DNA of 64,000 nt, from positions 248,712-312,711 of the forward strand of contig NZ_FNVR01000001.1 in the NCBI RefSeq assembly GCF_900108085.1, in the 5' to 3' direction. Under the pieces are notes generated by a model, which was not told the DNA's origin, made no database searches, and saw only the letters and a program-made list of their open reading frames with translations. Each line of letters starts with the position of its first letter. The first letter of the stretch is position 1. This DNA comes from Algoriphagus boritolerans DSM 17298 = JCM 18970. Its GTDB lineage: Bacteria > Bacteroidota > Bacteroidia > Cytophagales > Cyclobacteriaceae. A program made the translations under genes and the position numbers. Shown in pieces: positions 8,078 through 17,347 of this stretch.

Positions 8078-8085
8078 TATCTTTG
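8078..8085 (+). promoter_or_regulatory. Candidate -7 box for proline dehydrogenase
   Basis: TATCTTTG matches TAnnTTTG exactly and lies 18 nt before the ATG at 8104. It supports starting the dehydrogenase there rather than in the toxin remnant; no good -33 TTTG is seen. Confidence 0.45.
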
Positions 8086-8103
8086 CCACCTTATTTGAGT
8101 GAT

Positions 8104-9276
8104 ATGCCAGTCATACCCAAAATTTCTTTTGATAACCTCGAAGTAGCTTTCGCTTCCAAAAGCAACGCCGAACTCAGGAAAATGTACCTGATTTTTGCCA
8201 CACTGAATAATAACCTCATTTCAGACCTGGGTATTGGCCTGGCAAACCTGGCTTTCAAACTCAAAATTCCAGTCAAAGGAATCATGAAGAAAACCATGTT
8301 CGGACACTTCTGCGGCGGCGAAACCATCGCAGAAAGCATTCAGGCCTGTAAGCATTTGGCCAAGTATGGAGTACATTCCATCCTCGACTTGTCCGTTGAG
8401 GGCAAAGGAGATGAGGCGAGCTTTGACGCGACTACTGAGGAGATCTATCAAACGCTGGTCGAATCAGCCAAGACAGACTATATGCCTTTTGGAGTTTTTA
8501 AAGTGACAGGTCTCGGAGATTATCATCTGATGATCAAAGTGCAGGATGGCGAGCAACTTCAGGGGGAAGAATTAGCCGCATTCAATCGAATGAAAGGGCG
8601 GGTGGATCGGCTTTGCAAAGCAGCACATGACCTCGGCTTAAAAATATTAGTCGATGCTGAGGAGAGTTGGTTCCAGAATGTAATTGACGACCTGGCTTAC
8701 GAGGCTATGGAAAAATATAATAAAGAGCGTTGCGTGGTGTACAATACTTACCAAATGTATCGTCACGATTCACTGGAGCGATTGAAGAAAGCAGCTGAAC
8801 AGGCAAAAGCGAAAGGCTACCTTTTTGGGGCAAAACCGGTAAGAGGTGCCTACATGGAAAAGGAGCGGGAACGCGCAGAAGAAATGGGTTACCCTGATCC
8901 GATTCAGCCAAATAAAGCGGCCACCGATCGTGATTACGATGCAGCTATCGAATATTGTGTTGAGAATGGAATCTACTTGGTCTGTGCTTCTCATAATGAG
9001 AAAAGCAATCTGGAATTGACCAATTTGATGAATCTGCACGGGATCGATCCAAAATCAGACCGGGTTTATTTCTCTCAACTTTATGGGATGAGTGATAATA
9101 TTTCTTTCAATTTGGCAAAAGCCGGCTATCGAGTAGTGAAATACGTGCCTTATGGTCCGGTGGAAAAAGTGATGCCTTACCTGACTAGACGGGCTTCAGA
9201 AAATACATCCATTGCCGGCCAAAGTAGTCGGGAGTTTGAGCTGATCAAAAGTGAGATGCGGAGACGGAAGAAGTGA
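8104..9276 (+). CDS. Proline dehydrogenase
   Basis: FAD-dependent oxidation of L-proline to pyrroline-5-carboxylate, the first step of proline catabolism. From ATG 8104 the protein is 390 residues, the usual size of monofunctional Bacteroidota PRODH (a PutA fusion would be far longer). It shows the alpha/beta barrel: SILDLSVEGKG, ILVDAEESWFQ, YNTYQMYRHDSLERL, FGAKPVRGAYMEKER and the C-terminal YVPYGPVEKVMPYLTRRASEN with the substrate-binding arginine pair. The open frame extends upstream to 7741 through the dead toxin; I reject that longer form because the added 121 residues are toxin and spacer and a promoter box lies at 8078. Confidence 0.93.
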   Translation: MPVIPKISFDNLEVAFASKSNAELRKMYLIFATLNNNLISDLGIGLANLAFKLKIPVKGIMKKTMFGHFCGGETIAESIQACKHLAKYGVHSILDLSVEGKGDEASFDATTEEIYQTLVESAKTDYMPFGVFKVTGLGDYHLMIKVQDGEQLQGEELAAFNRMKGRVDRLCKAAHDLGLKILVDAEESWFQNVIDDLAYEAMEKYNKERCVVYNTYQMYRHDSLERLKKAAEQAKAKGYLFGAKPVRGAYMEKERERAEEMGYPDPIQPNKAATDRDYDAAIEYCVENGIYLVCASHNEKSNLELTNLMNLHGIDPKSDRVYFSQLYGMSDNISFNLAKAGYRVVKYVPYGPVEKVMPYLTRRASENTSIAGQSSREFELIKSEMRRRKK

Positions 9277-9604
9277 TCAGGGTTCAGTTGGCAGTCTCAG
9301 TAGGCAGTGGTGTGGTGTTGGGCTGACACTTCGACTTCGCTCAGTGTGACCAGAGTCGAAGCCATTTTAAGTAAGAAGTAAAAAGTAAGTAGGGAGCAGT
9401 GAGGACCTTTATACGTGTCAGTCCGAGCACCTTACCGACGAGAGTCGGGAAGTACGAGGACCTTTCGACTCCGCTCAAGGTGACAATACCCCTGCTTTTA
9501 CATTAAACCACAGTCATTTCCTTTTTGTATGTTTGCGGAATATTTAAGACTCAGGGTGACAGACCTAATTTCAACTATTAAATATCAAATTTCAAATCAT
9601 AAAA
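9277..9604. repeat. Intergenic region with dispersed repeat pieces
   Basis: About 330 bp without a gene. It contains two forms of a CTTCGACTTCGCTCAGTGTGA element (about 9329-9349 and 9465-9483), which from general knowledge is scattered through Bacteroidota genomes, and GAGGACCTTT twice. Read on the minus strand it also holds the ACTGCCTACTGNGACTGCC microrepeat that recurs at 32109, 32192 and 32448. The lysS promoter box is at its right end. Confidence 0.55.
9528..9535 (+). promoter_or_regulatory. Candidate -7 box for lysS
   Basis: TATGTTTG matches TAnnTTTG exactly, about 70 nt before the lysS ATG. The -33 element is not convincing. Confidence 0.45.
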
Positions 9605-11308
9605 ATGCAACTTCTGAGCGAACAGGAACTCCAACGCAGAAAAGACCGGGAAGAATTAATGGCCTTGGGAATCAATCCCTATCCGGCGGAATCTTTCCCA
9701 ATAAACGTCACTGCGGAGGATATTCATAGAAACTACGAAAACAGAAAAACTGACTACAAGGACATCTCCATTGCTGGCCGTTTGATGAGTCGGCGGATTA
9801 TGGGTTCCGCCTCTTTTGCCGAAATCCAGGATTCTACAGGTTTACTTCAAATCTATGTCCGTCGCGAGGATATCTGTCCGGGTGAGGATAAAACTTTGTA
9901 TAATTCGGTATTCAAAAAGCTCCTGGGCTTAGGCGATTTCATTGGAGTCAAAGGTTACATATTTACTACCCAAACCGGTGAAATATCCCTTCACGTCACG
10001 GAATTGAAGATCCTCTCTAAGTCTGTGAAGCCGCTTCCGGTGGTGAAGCGGGATGAGGAAGGAAACGTGTATGATGGATTTACCGATCCCGAACTTCGGT
10101 ACAGGCAGCGCTATGTGGATTTGACGGTAAATCCGGAGATCAAATCGACCTTCATCACCCGAGCCAAAATCATCTCCAACATGCGTCGATATTTTGATGA
10201 TCATGGTTGGTTGGAAGTGGAGACTCCGATCCTTCAGAGTGTACATGGTGGCGCAGCGGCCAGACCATTCCAAACGCACCACAATACGCTGGATATGCCG
10301 CTATTCCTAAGGATCGCCAATGAGTTGTATCTGAAAAGATTGATTGTTGGTGGTTTTGAGGGGGTGTATGAGTTTGGAAAAATGTTCCGAAACGAGGGCA
10401 TGGACCGTACCCACAATCCGGAATTCACATCCATGGAAATCTATGTGGCCTACAAGGACTACATCTGGATGATGGAAATGGTAGAGGAGCTGCTGGAGAA
10501 AGTGACGGAAACCATCCATGGGAAAACTGTGGTGAAAGTTGGTGATCGTGAGATTGATTTCGCTGGACCTTACCGAAGGCTGACGATGTATGATTCGATC
10601 AAAGAATATGCTGGTGTGGATGTGAGTGAACTGGATGAAGCAGGAATCAGACAGGTTTGTGTCGATTTGGGAATACAGGTGGATAATTCCATGGGCCGTG
10701 GGAAGTTGATCGATGAGATCTTTGGTGCAAAAGTCGAGGAGCATCTTATCCAACCGACTTATATCACCGATTATCCCATTGAGATGACGCCTTTGGCGAA
10801 AAAGCACCGTAGCAAACCGGGTTTGGTGGAACGGTTTGAGCTTTTTGTCAATGGAAAAGAAATAGCAAATGCCTATACCGAACTCAACGATCCAATTGAT
10901 CAGCGAGAGCGATTTGAGGAGCAATTGAAATTGGCCGCAAGAGGCGACGATGAAGCGATGGCGATGGATGAGGATTTCCTTCGTGCTTTGGAATACGGCA
11001 TGCCTCCTACTTCAGGATTGGGAATCGGTATCGATCGATTGACGATGCTCTTGACCAACAAAACCACGATTCAGGAAGTGCTATTCTTCCCTCAAATGAG
11101 ACCGGAGAAAAAAGCGGTGGAAATGACCGAGGATGAGAAAGTCATCTTTGATCTACTTAGCAAAAATCATCCGGCATCACTTCCCGATCTGAAAGCACAA
11201 TCAGGTCTTAGCGGAAAGAAATGGGATGTGTCCATGAAAGGATTATCCCAAAAAGGAGTGGTCAAGGTGACGAAGGAAGGGGAAAGTTTGACTGTGGATT
11301 TGGTTTAA
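9605..11308 (+). CDS. lysS: Lysyl-tRNA synthetase, class II
   Basis: Charges tRNA-Lys. The 567-residue protein has an N-terminal OB-fold anticodon-binding domain (about 55-180), class II motif 1, motif 2 ([15 protein letters not shown]) and motif 3 ([13 protein letters not shown]), with the lysine-specific [18 protein letters not shown] region. After motif 3 there is an extra C-terminal tail of about 60 residues (from [13 protein letters not shown]), longer than bacterial LysS such as E. coli (about 505). Similar tails are common in this phylum, though I cannot name the domain. Single-gene transcription unit. Confidence 0.96.
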   Translation: MQLLSEQELQRRKDREELMALGINPYPAESFPINVTAEDIHRNYENRKTDYKDISIAGRLMSRRIMGSASFAEIQDSTGLLQIYVRREDICPGEDKTLYNSVFKKLLGLGDFIGVKGYIFTTQTGEISLHVTELKILSKSVKPLPVVKRDEEGNVYDGFTDPELRYRQRYVDLTVNPEIKSTFITRAKIISNMRRYFDDHGWLEVETPILQSVHGGAAARPFQTHHNTLDMPLFLRIANELYLKRLIVGGFEGVYEFGKMFRNEGMDRTHNPEFTSMEIYVAYKDYIWMMEMVEELLEKVTETIHGKTVVKVGDREIDFAGPYRRLTMYDSIKEYAGVDVSELDEAGIRQVCVDLGIQVDNSMGRGKLIDEIFGAKVEEHLIQPTYITDYPIEMTPLAKKHRSKPGLVERFELFVNGKEIANAYTELNDPIDQRERFEEQLKLAARGDDEAMAMDEDFLRALEYGMPPTSGLGIGIDRLTMLLTNKTTIQEVLFFPQMRPEKKAVEMTEDEKVIFDLLSKNHPASLPDLKAQSGLSGKKWDVSMKGLSQKGVVKVTKEGESLTVDLV

Positions 11309-11322
11309 GAATTTCAAATGAC

Positions 11323-11347
11323 AAAAAAACCGGAAGCGATTCCGGTT
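11323..11347 (-). terminator. Terminator of the DUF4197 gene
   Basis: AACCGGAA (11328-11335) pairs with TTCCGGTT (11340-11347) around a GCGA tetraloop; on the minus strand it is followed by at least five T. It lies between the convergent lysS and DUF4197 genes and is oriented for the latter. Confidence 0.75.
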
Positions 11348-11359
11348 CTGCCCTACTTC

Positions 11360-12100
11360 CTACTTCCCGCTTTTCTGACTTTCCGCATAGCCAAATACTT
11401 TCTTGAGCAATGGACTGGTTCTGGCAGCGACGTTTTCCCGGATTTTCAATTCCTCTTTGGCGATCTCTACAAACAGCCCGTCAATCGCTTTCTGAGTCAC
11501 ATAAGCTGTAAGATCGGTATCGACTTTTTTGACCAAGGGGATGCGATTGTACCGGGTCATTACATCGCTCCAGTATTTGGTGGCATCGACTTTCTTGAGG
11601 CTGGAATCGATGATTGGTGAGAATTCTCTTGAAAGTGAGGTGGTAGTACTCCCCTTGAAGTACAAGGTTGCTGCGTTTTCTTCGCCTAGGAGGATATTTT
11701 GTACATCCTGAAAACTCATCTGTTTGATGGCGTCAGTGAAGATTGGTTTTGCAGCTATGGCCGCATCCTCTGCCGCACGATTGAGACTGGTAATCACCTG
11801 ATCACACATGGATCCCAAACCTAAGGAACGAAGCGTATTTTCCACATTTTTGGCTTCCTCCGGAAATAGGATTTTGACATCCAGATTTCCCAGGTAGCCA
11901 TTTTCCAATGAAAGCCGCTCCGCACTGATTCCTGTTCCTTTTTCCAATGCTTCTTTCAAGCCCATTGAAATTTCAGAAGTTGTGGGATTTGAGTTCACTT
12001 GCTTGAGAATATCCGTGATTTGGGCAGTAGTACAACTACCTTGTAGAAGAAAAACGCCAGTGAATACAATTCCAATGGTAAGTCTTTTGAGTGATAGCAT
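11360..12100 (-). CDS. DUF4197 family putative lipoprotein
   Basis: Unknown function. From the ATG at 12100 the protein is 246 residues; a start at 12148 adds 16 residues ahead of an otherwise normal signal sequence, so I prefer the shorter form. MLSLKRLTIGIVFTGVFLLQGSC is a signal with a likely lipobox cysteine (C23). The rest matches DUF4197: GLKEALEKGT near 40, then LGNLDVKILFPEEAKNVENTL and the DATKYWSDVM block, mostly helical. Probably anchored in the envelope. Convergent with lysS and ended by the terminator at 11323. Confidence 0.8.
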   Translation of the reverse strand: MLSLKRLTIGIVFTGVFLLQGSCTTAQITDILKQVNSNPTTSEISMGLKEALEKGTGISAERLSLENGYLGNLDVKILFPEEAKNVENTLRSLGLGSMCDQVITSLNRAAEDAAIAAKPIFTDAIKQMSFQDVQNILLGEENAATLYFKGSTTTSLSREFSPIIDSSLKKVDATKYWSDVMTRYNRIPLVKKVDTDLTAYVTQKAIDGLFVEIAKEELKIRENVAARTSPLLKKVFGYAESQKSGK

Positions 12101-12345
12101 AAAGTGTTTTTTCGGTGAATTAGAGAATGAACGAAATAACCGTGCCATAAGGTTTTCGAACTCAGCAATAAATAGCAGAATCTACAAATATGGCTAAAGC
12201 TGCATGTTTTTTGTTTAGGAATTTAAAAATTGTAAAATTTCGGATTCAAAAAATTCCGCCATGTATTTGTTGATAATTAAATAAAATGATATAATTATTT
12301 TGAAATCAGTAATAAAAATCTCTTTTTGTTGTAAAAATAGAAATC

Positions 12346-13560
12346 ATGAATCTGCGGATAAATTCAGAATTTGGTACGCTGAGAGCAGTCTTAATGCATC
12401 GGCCGGGAAAGGAAATTGACCGACTCACCCCTTATAACAAGGAGTTTCTTCTTTTTGAAGATGTCCCTTACCTGGAAGCTCTTCAAAAGGAGCATGACAC
12501 TTTTTCCAATCTGATCAAGGAATCAACAGGTGCTCAGGTGTATCAATTGCGTGAGCTGCTCATCCGGGTTTTGTATGATGATGAGATTCTACTCAGACTC
12601 ATGCGGGAATCTTTGATGCGATCGGGGCTTTCGCATCTGGCTGAGGCGATTTTGGAGCGATATTCCACCGCGGAATGTGCAGGAATTTTGACCGCAGGTC
12701 TGAAAATCCATGAACTTAAACGAAAAATCCCCAATCTCAATCCCGGAGAATTGCTGGACTATGCATTTGCTATTCCTCCATGTCCCAATTTGTATTTTCA
12801 GCGGGATCCAATGGCTTTGACTCCGGGAGGAATAATTTTTTCATCCATGAAAATGGAAGGAAGACAGCGGGAAGCTGATTTGCTTCGGACGATTTTCGAG
12901 CATCATCCCGATTTTAGGGAGCATGTCCAAAAGTTGTATCCTGTGGATGGCCACGATTCCCCCCCGAGTATTGAAGGAGGTGATGTGATCATTCTTTCCC
13001 ATGAGGCAGTTGCCATCGGTAATTCGGAGCGAACCGACGAAAAAGCGATTTATCATGCCGCTAAGGCACTTTTAGCCGAAGGATCTGTCAAACGAGTCTA
13101 TGAAGTTCACTTGCCACAAAAGCGTCAATACATGCACCTTGATACGGTTTTTACCATTTTGGATGAAAATCTGGTCCTGACTTATCCCGACGCGATGAAT
13201 GCCGTATTACAAACCTCACTTTATACGCTGAAAGAGAATAACGGGGAAAAAGTAACGATCAAACGCGAAGTGCTCAAAGAATCACTTTTGACGGTTTTGG
13301 CACGGGAAATCCCTCATTTGGAAGTCCTGCATACTGCGGATGGCAATCCGGACTATTCCATGCGGGAGCAGTGGTTTGATGGCGCAAATGTCTTCGCAAT
13401 TGGACCGAGACGGGTGATTTCCTACAATCGCAACATTCACACCAACCGTGCGCTGAGAAACATGGGCGTGGAGGTATTGGAGATTCCAAGTTCGGAATTG
13501 AGTCGGGGTCTAGGCGGTCCGCGCTGCATGACCATGCCGCTCAGCCGTGCCCGAGTTTGA
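12346..13560 (+). CDS. arcA: Arginine deiminase
   Basis: Hydrolyses arginine to citrulline and ammonia. The 404 residues match ADI length. Guanidino-enzyme motifs are in order: FQRDPMALTPGG near 147, EGGDVIIL near 210, MHLDTVFTIL near 265 and the nucleophile cysteine in GGPRCMTMPLSR close to the C-terminus. No carbamate kinase or ornithine carbamoyltransferase gene is adjacent, so it does not sit in a classical arc fermentation operon; a role in arginine use or acid/nitrogen balance is inference. It is preceded by about 195 bp of very AT-rich DNA in which I see no clear promoter. Confidence 0.92.
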   Translation: MNLRINSEFGTLRAVLMHRPGKEIDRLTPYNKEFLLFEDVPYLEALQKEHDTFSNLIKESTGAQVYQLRELLIRVLYDDEILLRLMRESLMRSGLSHLAEAILERYSTAECAGILTAGLKIHELKRKIPNLNPGELLDYAFAIPPCPNLYFQRDPMALTPGGIIFSSMKMEGRQREADLLRTIFEHHPDFREHVQKLYPVDGHDSPPSIEGGDVIILSHEAVAIGNSERTDEKAIYHAAKALLAEGSVKRVYEVHLPQKRQYMHLDTVFTILDENLVLTYPDAMNAVLQTSLYTLKENNGEKVTIKREVLKESLLTVLAREIPHLEVLHTADGNPDYSMREQWFDGANVFAIGPRRVISYNRNIHTNRALRNMGVEVLEIPSSELSRGLGGPRCMTMPLSRARV

Positions 13561-13630
13561 TTTTATTAGTACAATCCTCTTTAATTCCCCAAAAGCATCG
13601 GACATCGACCATCCGACAGCTGACTTATTT

Positions 13631-16426
13631 CTAAAAATCAAAGAAAGACCTTCTTCTCGAAACTTTCAGATCCTGAAGGATGCTGGATTTGACCCGAATG
13701 TCGATGTTGTAAGAGGTGAATCTGCCAAATGGAACCCAGTTGACATTCATCTGCCAACAGTGAAGGTCGCGGGCGATACCGATCATCGTTTGGGTGAGTT
13801 CAGCGGTCTGAAAATCATATCCGGTGTTGAAATTGATTTTCCACTTTTCTGAAATGGACACATCGCCACTTATATTCATGGATTGTGTGATGTTTTCATT
13901 GTTGTTGATCTGACGGGAATAGGCGAGATTATAGCCCACAGTCATATTCCATGGAATATCCCAATCGATGTACTGACTGGGATCTGATACGATTCGGTTG
14001 ATTTCGTTTTGTGCAAATTCGTCTACTACGCCTCCGCGCTGGATAAAATCCTGAGTGATTTCGTCTCGTACTTCACCAGGGGATTGTCCACTTCTGGGAT
14101 TAATGGACGCATTCATATTTAGTGATGCATTTCGAATCGCTCCAATACCCTGTCCATTTTTCCAGGTAAATTGATTTATTCTTCGGAACGTGGTTGGACC
14201 GCCTTCTTCGGAGCTTGATTGCACCGCATAAGGATCAATGTTACTGGTCAGGTTGACAGACAGTTTTCGATCAAAAAAGCTGGTTCTGGCAGAAATTTGA
14301 AAGGGCGACAGCTGAAAGGAATCGGCGGCGAAATTATAATTGGTGTTGATGTTGAAAGATTCCAAAAGTGGTATTTTCTTGGTTGCATTTTCAGAAGTGC
14401 TGTCTTTGGCATTCAGAATTTTCGCTTCCAGCACATTTCGAATACCAATGCTCAAGGAGCGGGATTCTCCGAGGGGAGCCCCGCCAAAGACAAATCCCTG
14501 TTGCCTTGAAAACCGTTGAGTTCGTCCTGACTTATCTACCTGAACTTCCTGATAATAGCCAAAGGAAGGATCAGAAAAATCCGGAGTATAGTTAAAAGCA
14601 AAAGTGGGCGCGATGTGATGCCGGATAGTTTGAATCTTGCTACTGGGCTTGAAATTGTAGAAACCGTAAAAGTTGGTGTTCATCGCAAAGGAACTGGTGT
14701 AAAAGCCCACCCGGTTAAATCCATCCTCGACAATCCGATCTACTCGTTCTTCTGAAGGATTGTAATAATAATTTATTCGCTGTAGGTACCAGAGTTCATT
14801 GTAAGTGACGGAGGCTGTTCCCGTGAAATAATTAAACAGGGTAAAGTTGGAGGATAGAGGGATGGTGTTTTTGGCACCGTTGGTGGCATTTTTTAGAAGC
14901 AAGCCAAAATTTTCGACGGTAAAATCAATTAGTGAGGGGGCTCCACCCAGGTCTGGATTATTTACTCCCAATTCCTGCTGTCTTCGGTTGGAAATTGTGT
15001 TTTGCATGTTGAAATTCCAAGCCACATTGAGTGTTTTGAGCGGCTCAAATTTTACGTTTCGGAATGGGCTTTGCCGGTTCATGTTCACGGCTATCGTTGG
15101 TAAATCGAGTCTTACCTCTCCGGTTTGCACACTTTGGGAATGACGGAAATTGGCGGACATCGAGAATGGTGTCCCTGAAAAAGTTTTGGAATAAGAAATA
15201 TTTGAGTTCAGATCGGCGGTCACATTGTTTGCGAAATTGTTGACGTTGACCACATTATTGAAATAGCTGGTCGAACCTGCATTGACCGAAGCTGAGAATT
15301 TGCCGGTGCCTCTGGTAATTGGAGAGTGATTCCACTGCACGCGAAAGGTGTTATAGTTCACAGGGTTGAGTTCGGTTTCAGGGCTGACAAACTTTTGATA
15401 ATCGATGTTGAAACCCCCATTGAAGCGGTAGCGCTTGGTATACACCGCTTGAGATTTGATTCCCCAGCCTCCTTTTGAATAAATATCAGTCGTGAGCCTA
15501 GCATGGATGTAGTCATTGATGGCAAAGTACCATCCCAGATCCCTAAGACTAAGTCCACGAACTTGCTCCTGCCCGTAGGATGGGAAAATAAGTCCTGAAG
15601 CTTTTTCCTCCGGAGTATCTGGGATCAAGCCAAATGGCAATCCCAGTGGGGTAGGGATTCCATTGAAATATAAGTTGAAAGGTCCAGAAACTACCTGCTT
15701 TCCAGGGATGGATTTGATCTTGTTGGAAGAAATATGCCAATGCGGCTTGGTGAGTTTACAGGTTGTATAGTAGCCATGATCGAGGTAAATGCTACCATCG
15801 GCGGTTTTTTTGATGGTTTCGCCCCGAAGAACCCCGTCTTGCTGCTCGGTGACTACGTCTTTGATGATCGCTTTCTGGGATTTGAAGTTGTACCGCATCT
15901 CTTTTCTGATCTCGTAGGAGGTTCCTTTATCCGTGAAAAATGGATTTCCCGAGATTGCTCCCAGGCTGTCTGTAACTCCAGTCGCATAGAGCTCGGAGTT
16001 TTTCCAGTCGATGACAATCCGGTCGGCCTCCAGTTTCATTTCTCCATATTCAAACCAGGCTTTTTTATAGAGGTAAACCTTGTTTTCGGTAAAATCTGTA
16101 ATGATACTATCCTCAGCGAAATATAGAATATCTGTTTGAATATCGCTTGTAGGCATAATTTTTGCCGAATCTAAGTTTACCAAAGTGTCTTGCCTTGCAG
16201 CAAGGGTGTCAGCGAGAGGAAGTGTGCGTTCAGGTTGGGTCAAAGTGTCCGGAGCTATCAGGACCTTTTCCCGGGGTGGCTGGACAGGTCGCTGCGCCAA
16301 TGCGAGTTGTGGAAAAATCCAAAGCCATGTAAATAGGAAAAAAAGGATTCTGAAACCCGACACTGCTGCTTGCGCTTTGTTTAATATGGATGAAATTTTG
16401 CGTAAAGTTAACTCGATTGCCCTCAT
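13631..16426 (-). CDS. lptD: LptD-like LPS assembly outer membrane protein
   Basis: Large outer-membrane barrel that inserts lipopolysaccharide in the outer leaflet. From the ATG at 16424-16426 the protein is 931 residues. It has a signal peptide (hydrophobic run ending LALAQ near 45), then an OstA/LptA-like beta-jellyroll region (DSIITDFTENKVYLY, KLEADRIVIDW), then a long barrel rich in alternating aromatic/polar strands, ending SILQDLKVSRRRSFFDF with terminal Phe. It is the Bacteroidota form, long and lacking a close match to gamma-proteobacterial LptD. The frame stays open another 74 codons, but that part is antisense to the amidase gene. The 5' end overlaps the divergent amidase gene. Confidence 0.85.
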   Translation of the reverse strand: MRAIELTLRKISSILNKAQAAVSGFRILFFLFTWLWIFPQLALAQRPVQPPREKVLIAPDTLTQPERTLPLADTLAARQDTLVNLDSAKIMPTSDIQTDILYFAEDSIITDFTENKVYLYKKAWFEYGEMKLEADRIVIDWKNSELYATGVTDSLGAISGNPFFTDKGTSYEIRKEMRYNFKSQKAIIKDVVTEQQDGVLRGETIKKTADGSIYLDHGYYTTCKLTKPHWHISSNKIKSIPGKQVVSGPFNLYFNGIPTPLGLPFGLIPDTPEEKASGLIFPSYGQEQVRGLSLRDLGWYFAINDYIHARLTTDIYSKGGWGIKSQAVYTKRYRFNGGFNIDYQKFVSPETELNPVNYNTFRVQWNHSPITRGTGKFSASVNAGSTSYFNNVVNVNNFANNVTADLNSNISYSKTFSGTPFSMSANFRHSQSVQTGEVRLDLPTIAVNMNRQSPFRNVKFEPLKTLNVAWNFNMQNTISNRRQQELGVNNPDLGGAPSLIDFTVENFGLLLKNATNGAKNTIPLSSNFTLFNYFTGTASVTYNELWYLQRINYYYNPSEERVDRIVEDGFNRVGFYTSSFAMNTNFYGFYNFKPSSKIQTIRHHIAPTFAFNYTPDFSDPSFGYYQEVQVDKSGRTQRFSRQQGFVFGGAPLGESRSLSIGIRNVLEAKILNAKDSTSENATKKIPLLESFNINTNYNFAADSFQLSPFQISARTSFFDRKLSVNLTSNIDPYAVQSSSEEGGPTTFRRINQFTWKNGQGIGAIRNASLNMNASINPRSGQSPGEVRDEITQDFIQRGGVVDEFAQNEINRIVSDPSQYIDWDIPWNMTVGYNLAYSRQINNNENITQSMNISGDVSISEKWKINFNTGYDFQTAELTQTMIGIARDLHCWQMNVNWVPFGRFTSYNIDIRVKSSILQDLKVSRRRSFFDF

Positions 16427-17225
16427 GGAACGGTTCAATAACAAAAAAATTCTCTTAAGTTTTCTTATTGCGATTCCCTTTTTCTTTGGTGGATTTATCC
16501 CCAATGAAACGATGATGCCAGCATTTCGGATGAAAAAAATCGTATTAGATGCGGGACATGGTGGAAGTGACCCGGGGAATATTGGCTCCAAAGTCCGGGA
16601 AAAGGACATAAATCTAGCTGTCACGCTGCTGGTTGGAAAATACATCAAGGAGAATATGCCCGATGTAGAAGTGATCTATACCCGAGATGATGACAGCTTT
16701 CCAACCCTGAAGCAGCGTCCAAATATCGCTAATGTAAACAAGGCGGATCTTTTTGTATCCATCCACTCCAATTCGGCACCAAATAAATCTGCTTATGGGA
16801 CCGAGACTTTTGTGATGGGTACCAAATACTTCGAAGCCAACTTTGACATCGTTAAGCGTGAAAACTCTGTGATCTTCCTCGAGGAAAATTATGAGGAGGA
16901 ATATGAAGGATTTGATCCGACCTCTCCCGAATCTTACATGATTTTTAACCTGACACAAAAAGCTTTCATTGGAAACAGCATTTCACTGGCTGATCAGATC
17001 GAAACTCAGTTTAGAGATCGAGTGGGTAGAAAAAGTCGCGGTGTCAAGCAGGGGCCGTTTTATGTCCTCTGGACTCCGTCGATGCCAAGTGTATTGGTAG
17101 AGTTGGGATTTTTGTCCAATTCGGAGGAAGAAAAATTTCTGATGAGTCAGGCTGGCAAAGAGTACATGGCCTCAGCGATATACAGGTCGATCAAGGATTA
17201 CAAAGAGCAAATCGAAGGCAATTAA
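16425..17225 (+). CDS. N-acetylmuramoyl-L-alanine amidase
   Basis: Periplasmic zinc amidase that cleaves the peptide from muramic acid, used in daughter-cell separation and wall turnover. From ATG 16425 it is 266 residues: a signal sequence (about 1-25), then Amidase_3 fold with zinc ligands His in DAGHGGSDPGN, Glu in KVREKDINLAV and His in SIHSN, and the catalytic Glu in LVELGFLSN. A longer frame to 16185 is antisense to lptD and is rejected. Its start codon shares the CATG tetranucleotide with the lptD start on the other strand. Confidence 0.93.
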   Translation: MERFNNKKILLSFLIAIPFFFGGFIPNETMMPAFRMKKIVLDAGHGGSDPGNIGSKVREKDINLAVTLLVGKYIKENMPDVEVIYTRDDDSFPTLKQRPNIANVNKADLFVSIHSNSAPNKSAYGTETFVMGTKYFEANFDIVKRENSVIFLEENYEEEYEGFDPTSPESYMIFNLTQKAFIGNSISLADQIETQFRDRVGRKSRGVKQGPFYVLWTPSMPSVLVELGFLSNSEEEKFLMSQAGKEYMASAIYRSIKDYKEQIEGN

Positions 17226-17250
17226 AATTCCTTAACTTAAAAAAGCATTC

Positions 17251-17284
17251 AAGCCCTTTTCTTCGCGGAAAAGGGCTTTTCTGT
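17251..17284 (+). terminator. Terminator after the amidase gene
   Basis: AAGCCCTTTTC (17251-17261) pairs with GAAAAGGGCTT (17268-17278) around a six-base loop and ends in a T-run. It lies 25 bp past the amidase stop. Confidence 0.85.
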
Positions 17285-17347
17285 ATCTTGCCCTCAGAAC
17301 TTCCACGGCCTCTTGGGAGTTTTAAAATGTATAAACCCAAAAAACTA

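Noticed and set aside
10307..10924. 205-codon minus-strand open frame inside lysS
   Set aside because: Antisense shadow of a well-supported synthetase; composition unlike a protein.
16185..16424. Upstream extension of the amidase gene
   Set aside because: It lies antisense to the lptD signal and start region, and ATG 16425 begins a normal signal peptide.
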